From: Nanosynbacter sp.
GTDB lineage: Bacteria; Patescibacteriota; Saccharimonadia; Saccharimonadales; Saccharimonadaceae
Direction: 5' to 3'
DNA length: 16,415 nucleotides
Assembly (NCBI GenBank): GCA_015257455.1
Contig: JABZKD010000011.1
Span: forward strand, 1 to 16,415
The number at the start of each line of letters is the position of its first letter. Positions within the stretch are counted from its first letter, which is position 1. Below are positions 1-6,344 of the stretch, in pieces. The notes under the pieces are model-generated. The model was not told where the DNA came from, did not search any database, and saw only the letters and a list, made by a program, of their open reading frames with translations. The position numbers and the translations under genes were made by a program.

Positions 1-256
1 GTTCCTTGACCCAGTCAGGAAGTTTGACACCTTCGAGCTTCAAGATACGAGCTACACGGGTAGATGGTTGAGCACCATTCTTGAGGTAGAACTCGACCTT
101 TTCTTTGTCGAGGGTGGTTTTCTTAGTTTCTGGATTGTAATTGCCAACCTCAGCCACAACGCGTCCAGAAAGTGGATGACGCTGGGATTCTTGGACGACT
201 AGTCGAAATGTTGGGTAGTGAGTACGACCATTACGCTGCATACGAATCGCGAGCAT
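1..256 (-). CDS. rpsP: 30S ribosomal protein S16 (3' end beyond window)
   Basis: This is a small-subunit ribosomal protein that helps assemble the 5' domain of 16S rRNA. The visible 85 residues begin MLAIRMQRNGRTHYPTFRLV, the typical S16 opening (usually M-V/A-I-R-hydrophobic-R-R-G-x-K-x-x-P-x-Y/F-R-V-V). The family features GNYNP, the Lys-rich turn that follows and the block NGAQPSTRVARIL are all present. The coding sequence runs off the left edge of the window, so the C-terminus is not seen. An AAGGAG Shine-Dalgarno lies a few bases before the ATG. A promoter sits in the 55-nt gap after rnc, so it can be transcribed separately from the upstream operon. Identification is secure. Confidence 0.95.
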   Translation of the reverse strand, partial: MLAIRMQRNGRTHYPTFRLVVQESQRHPLSGRVVAEVGNYNPETKKTTLDKEKVEFYLKNGAQPSTRVARILKLEGVKLPDWVKE

Positions 257-281
257 GTTTTCTCCTTAATTAATTTTAGAT

Positions 282-310
282 ATTTTAACTGATTTTCTGA
301 AAAATTGCAA
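282..310 (-). promoter_or_regulatory. Promoter for rpsP
   Basis: On the minus strand there is a -35 box TTGCAA (305-310), a 17-nt spacer and a -10 box TAAAAT (282-287). The rpsP start at 256 and its AAGGAG ribosome-binding site follow shortly after. The -35 sequence is the same as the one proposed for rpmF, which supports a shared housekeeping sigma factor. Confidence 0.6.
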
Positions 311-311
311 A

Positions 312-1178
312 TTACTTGCGAAGAGTGAGACGACCAGTGGCAGGAAGCTGATTGCCGAGGTGTTTTTTATAATATTTGATACCCTCAGTAGCAGCATTAG
401 ACTGAGCCTCCTGCTTGCTATGTCCAGAACCAGTACCACGAATATGGCCTGCGACTACTACGTTAACCGAGAAGACACGGTCATGGTCTGGACCTTCCTC
501 TTTGATAACGTGATATTGAGGGGTAGCGCCGTCGGTTTTTTGGGCTAATTCTTGCAAATAGCTTTTGGAGTCGCGCCAGGATTCATTGACGATGATTTCG
601 TCCATTTTAGTCAAAATGTGTTGATAGATAAACTGCTTAGCACGAAGATAGCCCTGATCAAGATAGATTGCACCAGTCACGGCCTCGAAACAGTCAGCAA
701 TAATTGAGGCATGAGTGCGATCACTTCCGAGCTTCTCACCCTTCGATAGACGAATGAGATGAAGATAGCCAATTTCAGTAGAGGCGCGACCAATAGACTC
801 GGTGCGTACCAAGGCGGAACGCCAAGCAGTCATAATCCCCTCTGGCTCGGTAAAATTACGATAGAGAAAATCAGAGGTGACGAGCTCTAAAATCGCATCG
901 CCGAGAAACTCGAGACGTTCATTATGCTCGATGTGGGCCTTTTTATGCTCATTGACATAACTTCGGTGAGTGAGTGCGGTGATGAAGAGTGAGATATCTT
1001 TAAATTCGATACCCATTTTTTCTTTGGCGAAGTCGGCGTAGAGAGCTTTGGTATCGGCCGTAAATTCTTCAGCGTTTTGAGGTTGTTTCTTGGTCTTATT
1101 GACTGCCACCTCGTCAATATGTTGCCTAATATCCGCGATATTAATTTGATAATCAGCAAGATTTATTTCTTGTTCCAT
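312..1178 (-). CDS. rnc: Ribonuclease III
   Basis: RNase III is a double-strand-specific endoribonuclease that processes rRNA precursors and structured mRNAs. The 288-residue protein has a poorly conserved N-terminal extension (about residues 1-50). The catalytic domain follows, with the signature HNERLEFLGDAIL (85-97). The likely catalytic acids are E90 and D94, with D162 and E165 in ADCFEAVTGAIYLDQG. A double-stranded RNA-binding domain (about 205-275) contains HVIKEEGPDHDRVFSVNVVV and ends with a GSGHSKQEAQSNAA block. The extension makes it longer than typical bacterial RNase III (~225 aa). It follows the Nudix gene by 67 nt, and that gap holds a perfect inverted repeat. The ribosome-binding site before the ATG is weak (AAGAAAG). 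Confidence 0.96.
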   Translation of the reverse strand: MEQEINLADYQINIADIRQHIDEVAVNKTKKQPQNAEEFTADTKALYADFAKEKMGIEFKDISLFITALTHRSYVNEHKKAHIEHNERLEFLGDAILELVTSDFLYRNFTEPEGIMTAWRSALVRTESIGRASTEIGYLHLIRLSKGEKLGSDRTHASIIADCFEAVTGAIYLDQGYLRAKQFIYQHILTKMDEIIVNESWRDSKSYLQELAQKTDGATPQYHVIKEEGPDHDRVFSVNVVVAGHIRGTGSGHSKQEAQSNAATEGIKYYKKHLGNQLPATGRLTLRK

Positions 1179-1201
1179 AACTACTTTCTTGGGAATCTTT
1201 T

Positions 1202-1227
1202 GGATACTTGAACTGTTTCAAGTATCC
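1202..1227 (-). repeat. 11-bp perfect inverted repeat in the rnc 5' leader
   Basis: The arms GGATACTTGAA (1202-1212) and TTCAAGTATCC (1217-1227) are perfectly complementary and separated by a 4-nt loop. On the minus-strand transcript the hairpin is followed by AAAAG, not a U-run, so it does not look like an intrinsic terminator. It lies between the Nudix stop and the rnc start and would form in the RNA just upstream of rnc. Confidence 0.7.
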
Positions 1228-1245
1228 TGAGAAACTCAAATTTAT

Positions 1246-1848
1246 TTAATATTCTCCTTGACGGATGCGTTTTTTGGCAATAAGCATGAGTTTTTCAATA
1301 TCTTCATACTCAATCACATTTATTGCATCCTGGAAGCTAAACCATTTGATGCCATTCATCCACTTTTCTTTGGTTGGACGCTCCGTAGTATCCAGTGAGC
1401 GTACGAGATAAATCTGGGTAGTCATTAACACTAATTTATCAATACGACGGTACTTGAAATGGATTTTGCCGAGCCAAGAAAGGACTTGGATATGGTTCAG
1501 ACCGGCTTCTTCGCCAATTTCGCGAATGGCGGTCTGCTTTGCGGTCTCACCCGGCTCGATATGCCCTTTTGGGATAGTCCAACGGTTTTTCGAATCTTGG
1601 ATGAGTAAAACTTCAATATCTTTTTTATCTTTAGTCAGTCGGAAAACGATACCACCAGAGGTCGGTTCGCGGACAATTTCTTTGATGGTTGGTTTTTTCT
1701 TGAGAATTTTTTGTTGAAGTTTTTTAAGATTGGAGTCGCGAGAATTTCGAGTCTTGGGGGTAAATGCGCGACGAGAATCAGTTTTGGCCTTTGGTTTAGT
1801 CTTCTTGAGGTTTTTCACCTTCGACTGAACTGGTCTTTGATTGTTCAT
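1246..1848 (-). CDS. Nudix hydrolase with a basic N-terminal tail
   Basis: The protein is a Nudix-family pyrophosphohydrolase, which cleaves a nucleoside diphosphate linked to another group. The Nudix box is complete: GHIEPGE, seven residues, then REIGEEAGL, matching G-x5-E-x7-R-E-U-x-E-E-x-G-U. The preceding IPKGH resembles Ap4A- or dNTP-type hydrolases, but the substrate cannot be read from sequence. I chose the ATG at 1848 (200 aa) because GAAGGAAC lies just upstream; longer starts would run far into nusB in another frame. Even so it overlaps the nusB 3' end by 53 nt, suggesting translational coupling. The first ~70 residues are Lys/Arg-rich and probably disordered. Position between nusB and rnc hints at an RNA-related role, but this is inference. 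Confidence 0.88.
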   Translation of the reverse strand: MNNQRPVQSKVKNLKKTKPKAKTDSRRAFTPKTRNSRDSNLKKLQQKILKKKPTIKEIVREPTSGGIVFRLTKDKKDIEVLLIQDSKNRWTIPKGHIEPGETAKQTAIREIGEEAGLNHIQVLSWLGKIHFKYRRIDKLVLMTTQIYLVRSLDTTERPTKEKWMNGIKWFSFQDAINVIEYEDIEKLMLIAKKRIRQGEY

Positions 1849-2290
1849 TTGTTCCTTCAGATTTCTCGAACCCGAGCTGTTTGTAAGCGGTACCGAGAAC
1901 ACCATTGACGAACTTAGATGAATTTTCTGAACCAAAAGCTTTAGCTAGTTCAACGGATTCATTGATAGCAACTTTTGGTGGCACAGCTTGAGCTTCAAGC
2001 TCGTAAAGCCCGAGGCGCAAAATATTACGGTCAATTGCGGCAATAGATGCAAGTGGCCATTCTGGTGCCAATGGATGTAATTCTTGGTCAAGTTTTTCTT
2101 GATGTTCCAAAATACCTTTGGTGGTATTGATAATAAAATCAGTATCACCAACGGCTTTAACGTATGGTTCGATATTTTTTGCGATAATAACATTAATGTC
2201 GGCTGTAGCGTCGCCCGCCAAACTTCTCACCTCATATTCATAGAGGCTTTGAAGGATAATAATTCTGCCAAGGTGCCGATTACTTGCCAT
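1796..2290 (-). CDS. nusB: Transcription antitermination factor NusB
   Basis: NusB is an all-helical RNA-binding protein that, with NusE (ribosomal protein S10), binds boxA RNA and promotes antitermination in rRNA operons. The start MASNRHLGRIIILQSLYEYE matches the family opening (R-x-x-A-R-x-x-A-x-Q-x-L-Y). The C-terminal half has the diagnostic blocks IAAIDRNILRLGLYEL and PPKVAINESVELAKAFGSENSSKFVNGVLG. The 164-residue length fits; the last ~20 residues are a variable Glu/Ser/Lys tail. Its ATG overlaps the rpmF stop as TAATG, so the two are translationally coupled. The downstream Nudix gene starts inside its 3' end. Confidence 0.95.
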   Translation of the reverse strand: MASNRHLGRIIILQSLYEYEVRSLAGDATADINVIIAKNIEPYVKAVGDTDFIINTTKGILEHQEKLDQELHPLAPEWPLASIAAIDRNILRLGLYELEAQAVPPKVAINESVELAKAFGSENSSKFVNGVLGTAYKQLGFEKSEGTNEQSKTSSVEGEKPQED

Positions 2291-2490
2291 TATTTTTCGC
2301 TTTTCTTTGTCTTTTTAGTAGCTTTAACTGCAGTTTTAACAGTTTTAACTTTAAGATTTGGGGTTTTCTTAGCAGTTTCGAAAGCCTTAACAGGTGATTT
2401 CTTGTTAACTGCACGAGCTAAGACAAGACGAAGGTGGCTACGACGTAGACCAGTCTTTCTTGGGCTGCTTTGCTTTTTAGGTTCAGGCAT
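2290..2490 (-). CDS. rpmF: 50S ribosomal protein L32, cysteine-free form
   Basis: The N-terminus MPEPKKQSSPRKTGLRRSHL matches bacterial L32, whose usual opening is M-A-V-P-K-K-K-x-S-x-x-R-x-x-x-R-R-x-H. The usual zinc ribbon (two C-x-x-C pairs after residue ~28) is absent: the 66-residue protein has no cysteine at all. The second half is instead a Lys/Thr/Val-rich tail. The start is supported by GGAG seven bases upstream and a promoter at 2524-2552. The ATG of nusB overlaps its stop codon. Identity rests on the first ~35 residues, so confidence is lower than for the other ribosomal proteins. Confidence 0.75.
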   Translation of the reverse strand: MPEPKKQSSPRKTGLRRSHLRLVLARAVNKKSPVKAFETAKKTPNLKVKTVKTAVKATKKTKKSEK

Positions 2491-2523
2491 TAAATGCTCC
2501 TTGTTAATATATAAATTTGTATT

Positions 2524-2552
2524 ATTGTACTATAAAAACCCATGGTTTGCAA
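2524..2552 (-). promoter_or_regulatory. Promoter for the rpmF-nusB-Nudix-rnc group
   Basis: Minus-strand -35 TTGCAA (2547-2552), 17-nt spacer, -10 TACAAT (2524-2529). It lies in the 119-nt gap between the leuS stop and rpmF, and its -35 is identical to that of the rpsP promoter. No convincing leuS terminator is visible in this gap, only a 5-bp stem near 2535-2550, so readthrough from leuS may add to expression. Confidence 0.55.
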
Positions 2553-2609
2553 GAAAAAACAGAGCGGGCGAGAGATTTTTTCGTGGATTTTTGAGAAAAG
2601 TTTTTAGAT

Positions 2610-4952
2610 TTAGGCCACGATGCTGACGAGGCGAGTATTTGGTGGGAAAATAATTTTTCGTGGTTCCCCATTCAAATATTTTTGAACATTTTCGTCAGCT
2701 AGGGCGAGTTCTTGAATTTCTTCTTGAGAAATATCGGTTGGAAGTTGCAATTTGGCACGGACCTTTCCGTTCACTTGAATGATATATTCGGCGGTCTCGC
2801 TGACTAAGGCCGATTCATCGTAGGTTGGCCAGGTAAAATCGGCTTCTAAGGTTTCCAGCATTTCAGAAGCAAGGTGTGGGGCGAATGGATAAAGTAGTTT
2901 GGCTAAGACTGCTAGGTCAGCCTGGGCGGCGCCGTTTTTATAGAGATGATTAACGAATTCCATGAGAGCAGCTACTACGGTATTAAAGTTCGCACGATTC
3001 ATATCGTCGGTGGCTTTTTTGATAGTTTTATGGCGAGCCATAAGATTAGTCTCGTCATCGACCTTGGTGGTGGTATTTTCGAGATAAACTAGATTAAAGC
3101 AGCGGTTGAGGAAGCGATATACACCACCAATGGCTTTAGTGCTCCAGGCGGCATCTTCATTGTAAGGACCGATGAAGAGTTCATAGGTACGCAAAGTGTC
3201 TGCACCATAGCCAGAATCAATCACATCCAGCGGATCGATCACGTTACCTTTAGACTTACTCATTTTTTTGCCATCTGGCGCATTGATGTAGCCGTTATAA
3301 AGCAAGGTCTTAACTGGCTCTTCGAAAGGTAGCAAACCTAAATCATGGAAGAACATGGCCCAAAAACGCACATAGAGAAGGTGAGCGACAGCGTGGTCAC
3401 CACCGACATAGATATCGGTCGGAGCCCAATATTTGACAGCCTCTTGATCCCAAGCGTGCTCTTTATCATGAGGTGAAGTATAGCGCCAGAGATACCAAGA
3501 GGAACAGGCGTAACCATCCAGGGTATCGGTTTCACGCGTCATTTCTTCGCCGTTAATTATGACCTTCTTCCAATCTTCAGCCTTGGCGAGAGCGGAGCGA
3601 CCAGAACTATCAGGTTTATAGTCGGTAATGTCCGGCAAGACTACTGGTAATTGATCTTCTGGAATCGCATGAGGATTCCCATCCTTATCATAGGCGATTG
3701 GGATTGGGCAACCCCAGTAACGTTGACGAGAAATCAACCAGTCACGCATACGATAGGTAGTGCGAGGGGCGGCAATGTGCTCTTTTTCGAGATCCTTAGT
3801 GATTTTAGCCTTAGCTTCTTCCGATGTAAGACTGGTGTAATCACCAGAATTAATTAAAATTTCATTTTCATCAATCACGGTCTTGACTTCAAGGTCGTAC
3901 TTTTCGACAAAAGCCCGGTCGCGCTCATCATGAGCTGGCACCGCCATTACAGCGCCTTCACCGTAGCCAATTAAGACGTAGTCAGCGACATAAATTGGCA
4001 TTTTGGCACCAGTAACTGGATTAATCGCGAAGCTTCCAGTGAAGACACCGGTCTTTTCCTTGTTTTCTTGGCGTTCGATTTCGGATTTTTTAATGGCATT
4101 TTTAGCATATTCTGCCACCTCGGCTTTTCGATCTTCGGTAGAAAGTTCAAGAGCGAGTGGGTGTTCTGGGGCAAGCACCAAGAAGGTGGCGCCAAAAATC
4201 GTATCGATCCGAGTAGTAAAGACCTTAATTTGACGATTAGAATCGGATACCTGAAAAACAACTTCTGAGCCGACTGATTTACCAATCCAGTTTTTCTGCA
4301 TGGTTTTGATTTTCTCTGGCCAGTCGAGGCTATCAACATCAGCGAGTAGGCGGTCAGCATAATCCGTGATTTTGAAGAACCATTGCTTCATTTTCTTCTT
4401 CTCAACTTCGGTACCACAGCGCCAACAATGACCATTTTCTACCTGCTCGTTAGCAAGAACGGTTTGATCATTCGGACACCACCACTGATAGCTTTCTTTC
4501 TGGTAGGCTAGACCATTTTTAAATAATTGCAAGAAACACCACTGGGTCCAACGATAATATTCAGGATCGGAAGTATTAATTTCGCGTGACCAGTCAATGG
4601 CAAAACCGAGACGCTGAGCCTGCTTGCGGAAGTTTTCTGTATTAATGCGAGTGGCTTCTTTCGGAGAAACACCGGTCTTAATTGCATAATTTTCGGCTGG
4701 CAAACCAAAAGTATCGTAACCAAATGGACGTAGAACATTATAGCCATTCTGAGAATAAAAACGCGCTAAGGCATCAACAATCGAAAAATTACGCACATGC
4801 CCCACATGAAGACCTGCACCAGATGGGTATGGGAACATTTCGGCGAGGTATTTTTTCGGTTTGTCAGAATTCTCCTCTGCCTTGTAGGTTTCCTGTTCGG
4901 CCCAAATTTTTTGCCATTTTTGTTCGATTCTTAAGGGATTATAACGTTCCAT
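2610..4952 (-). CDS. leuS: Leucyl-tRNA synthetase
   Basis: LeuRS is a class Ia aminoacyl-tRNA synthetase that charges tRNA-Leu in the cytoplasm. The catalytic HIGH motif is HVGH (49-52) within PYPSGAGLHVGHVRNF, and KMSKS lies at about residue 563 in GKKMSKSKGN. The zinc-like insert (CPND...CWRC) keeps three of four usual cysteines. The editing (CP1) domain is present, with TTRIDTIFGATF and the proofreading motif YGEGAVMAVPAHDERD, including the key Asp. At 780 residues it is shorter than E. coli LeuRS (860), and only a short sequence precedes KMSKS, so the Leu-specific insertion appears to be missing. It begins directly after the stop of the methyltransferase gene (TAAATG), with AGGAGC upstream. 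A possible extended -10 (TGTTATAAT, 4971-4976 plus TGT) inside the methyltransferase 3' end may give it its own start. Confidence 0.98.
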   Translation of the reverse strand: MERYNPLRIEQKWQKIWAEQETYKAEENSDKPKKYLAEMFPYPSGAGLHVGHVRNFSIVDALARFYSQNGYNVLRPFGYDTFGLPAENYAIKTGVSPKEATRINTENFRKQAQRLGFAIDWSREINTSDPEYYRWTQWCFLQLFKNGLAYQKESYQWWCPNDQTVLANEQVENGHCWRCGTEVEKKKMKQWFFKITDYADRLLADVDSLDWPEKIKTMQKNWIGKSVGSEVVFQVSDSNRQIKVFTTRIDTIFGATFLVLAPEHPLALELSTEDRKAEVAEYAKNAIKKSEIERQENKEKTGVFTGSFAINPVTGAKMPIYVADYVLIGYGEGAVMAVPAHDERDRAFVEKYDLEVKTVIDENEILINSGDYTSLTSEEAKAKITKDLEKEHIAAPRTTYRMRDWLISRQRYWGCPIPIAYDKDGNPHAIPEDQLPVVLPDITDYKPDSSGRSALAKAEDWKKVIINGEEMTRETDTLDGYACSSWYLWRYTSPHDKEHAWDQEAVKYWAPTDIYVGGDHAVAHLLYVRFWAMFFHDLGLLPFEEPVKTLLYNGYINAPDGKKMSKSKGNVIDPLDVIDSGYGADTLRTYELFIGPYNEDAAWSTKAIGGVYRFLNRCFNLVYLENTTTKVDDETNLMARHKTIKKATDDMNRANFNTVVAALMEFVNHLYKNGAAQADLAVLAKLLYPFAPHLASEMLETLEADFTWPTYDESALVSETAEYIIQVNGKVRAKLQLPTDISQEEIQELALADENVQKYLNGEPRKIIFPPNTRLVSIVA

Positions 4953-5486
4953 TTAGCTCCTATTTTCTATATTATAACACTTTAATTCATAGAGTATCAT
5001 CCCAGTGGCTACTGAAACGTTAAATGATTCTTTGCGGCCCACCATGGGAATCTCGACAAAAAGGTCGCATAGTGCCTTGAGCTCGTCGGAAATGCCTTCT
5101 ACTTCCTCTCCGAGAATCAAAGCAATTTTTTGTCCAACTTGGTTTTGAAAGTTAGGTGAATTTATCTGGATTAGACGTGGGTCGTTAAAATTATTTTCTA
5201 GGCCAACTAGCTGGAAGCCTTCTGCATGATAATCCTCTAAGATCTGAATGATATTATCAGTCGTCGCTAGGTTAAGATAAGCCTCAGCGCCAAGGGCGGT
5301 TTTATGGATTTTGGCAGTGATATTCTCGGCGATATGTGGCAATTCTGGGGAAACTGGCATCGGAGTAGGTGTATAACCAGAGAAGATGACTCTTTCCACA
5401 CCCAGCCCCTCGGCAGTACGCAAAATCGCCCCCACATTCAAGATCGAGCGAATATTATGCAAGATAAGATGAATTTCACGAGCCAC
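4953..5486 (-). CDS. SpoU/TrmH-type RNA 2'-O-ribose methyltransferase
   Basis: This is a SPOUT-fold methyltransferase that uses S-adenosylmethionine to methylate a ribose 2'-OH in tRNA or rRNA. The three SpoU motifs are visible: NIRSILNVGAILRTAEGLGV (N and R), then IALILGEEVEGI, then IPMVGRKESFNVSVATGMILYE. At 177 residues it is a minimal SpoU protein without an N-terminal substrate-binding domain, closer to TrmH/TrmL-like stand-alone enzymes than to RlmB. The exact target cannot be deduced. The start codon is GTG at 5486, with AAGGTAA upstream; the stop of the nucleotidyltransferase gene lies 4 nt before it. leuS follows without a gap. Confidence 0.93.
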   Translation of the reverse strand: MAREIHLILHNIRSILNVGAILRTAEGLGVERVIFSGYTPTPMPVSPELPHIAENITAKIHKTALGAEAYLNLATTDNIIQILEDYHAEGFQLVGLENNFNDPRLIQINSPNFQNQVGQKIALILGEEVEGISDELKALCDLFVEIPMVGRKESFNVSVATGMILYELKCYNIENRS

Positions 5487-5490
5487 GGCT

Positions 5491-6153
5491 TTACCTTTCT
5501 TTGAGTCTATTCAATATTGTTATTTTTTGCGTCAATGAATCGGCTTCAAGATATTGATTCCAAATTTCAAATAGCTCTGGGTCCTTTTCTACTAATAATT
5601 TGCCCAAATATTTTGGTTGTGGCATGTAAGCACCATTGAGGGCAAGAGACATTTCAAGCGCATTTTGCAACACATAATTTGCATGAAGATAAAAAGCTAT
5701 GTTATCTCCCGTTATGATGTCTTTTTCTAATTTAGATAGGTAATCTGCGATAGAATACTTCCACATTTTTACATCTTGCTCACTATAGACCGGGGTGGAA
5801 GATAAGGTCAACTTGGCGAAATTTATAAGTTTTGCAAGTTTTTCGGAAGATTTACTTGAAATAATTCTTGAGGTGCCAATCATAGTCGAGACATTACGAT
5901 TCAGTAGCTGCCCACGTTCAGATTCAATATCTTTTAAAATATTACTAAAATTATCTTCCTGAATCTCTACCGAAATGTCATTAATAATTAATTCTGATCT
6001 AGAATCATTATATCTATCGTCAATTAAAAAAATATCAATATCTGATTCTGGTGTCCATTCTGAAGTAAGTGCAGAGCCAAACAAAAGTACTGTATCAATA
6101 TCTTGATATTGAGATTGAATAATTTCTATAATTTCTTGCACTTCAATTTTCAT
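5491..6153 (-). CDS. Nucleotidyltransferase-domain protein
   Basis: The N-terminal part has the Pol-beta-type nucleotidyltransferase signature: LLFGSALTSEW, then DIDIFLI, giving G-S-x10-D-x-D (S27, D38, D40 from the ATG at 6153). A third carboxylate may come from SVEIQED. Such proteins transfer NMP groups to small molecules (aminoglycoside enzymes) or to proteins or RNA (MNT toxin-antitoxin members). The remaining ~150 residues look helical and I do not recognise them; they could bind substrate. The ATG at 6153 is preferred over 6162 because TATAAT (6163-6168) abuts the upstream ATG and no Shine-Dalgarno is present, so the message may be nearly leaderless. The gene is AT-rich like the neighbouring radical SAM gene and unlike leuS. 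Substrate unknown. Confidence 0.8.
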   Translation of the reverse strand: MKIEVQEIIEIIQSQYQDIDTVLLFGSALTSEWTPESDIDIFLIDDRYNDSRSELIINDISVEIQEDNFSNILKDIESERGQLLNRNVSTMIGTSRIISSKSSEKLAKLINFAKLTLSSTPVYSEQDVKMWKYSIADYLSKLEKDIITGDNIAFYLHANYVLQNALEMSLALNGAYMPQPKYLGKLLVEKDPELFEIWNQYLEADSLTQKITILNRLKER

Positions 6154-6162
6154 AATATGCAT

Positions 6163-6168
6163 ATTATA
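6163..6168 (-). promoter_or_regulatory. -10 box for the nucleotidyltransferase gene
   Basis: TATAAT on the minus strand lies 9 nt before the ATG at 6153 and directly after the T-run of the upstream terminator. No good -35 box is seen; that position would fall in the terminator loop. The start site would leave a leader of only a few bases. Confidence 0.4.
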
Positions 6169-6169
6169 T

Positions 6170-6198
6170 AAAAAAAAGAGCGGTTCATAAAGAACCGC
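6170..6198 (-). terminator. Rho-independent terminator of the radical SAM/peptide unit
   Basis: On the minus strand the stem GCGGTTC / GAACCGC (6192-6198 and 6180-6186) has a 5-nt loop and is followed by TC and eight T residues. It lies 18 nt after the stop of the small peptide gene and closes that transcription unit before the nucleotidyltransferase gene. Confidence 0.92.
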
Positions 6199-6216
6199 CC
6201 GATTGTGAGATAAAAA

Positions 6217-6309
6217 TTAATGACAGTTACTTGGCTTCTTGCATGTCATTGCTGAAACTGGCATTTTAACCATCTTAATTTTTACCTTTTTGGAATTGCT
6301 GTTTTTCAT
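6217..6309 (-). CDS. 30-residue Cys-containing peptide, candidate RiPP precursor
   Basis: A short ORF too small for normal gene calling encodes 30 residues. The N-terminal half is basic (MKNSNSKKVKIK, then MVKMPVSAM) and the C-terminus is TCKKPSNCH, with cysteines at 23 and 29 and a final His. A purine-rich site, AAAGGGGGA, lies 6 nt before the ATG, and an intrinsic terminator follows the stop. It starts 35 nt downstream of a radical SAM/SPASM gene on the same transcript. SPASM enzymes commonly modify small ribosomal peptides, and a leader-plus-Cys-core layout fits a substrate. The peptide's modification is inference; I do not recognise a named family. No transporter or protease gene is adjacent. 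Confidence 0.7.
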   Translation of the reverse strand: MKNSNSKKVKIKMVKMPVSAMTCKKPSNCH

Positions 6310-6344
6310 GATGTATCCCCCTTTCTTATTTATTATATGTTAAC

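Noticed and set aside
2535..2550. Possible leuS terminator
   Set aside because: The stem (AAACC/GGTTT) is only 5 bp and its T-run is short; too weak to call.
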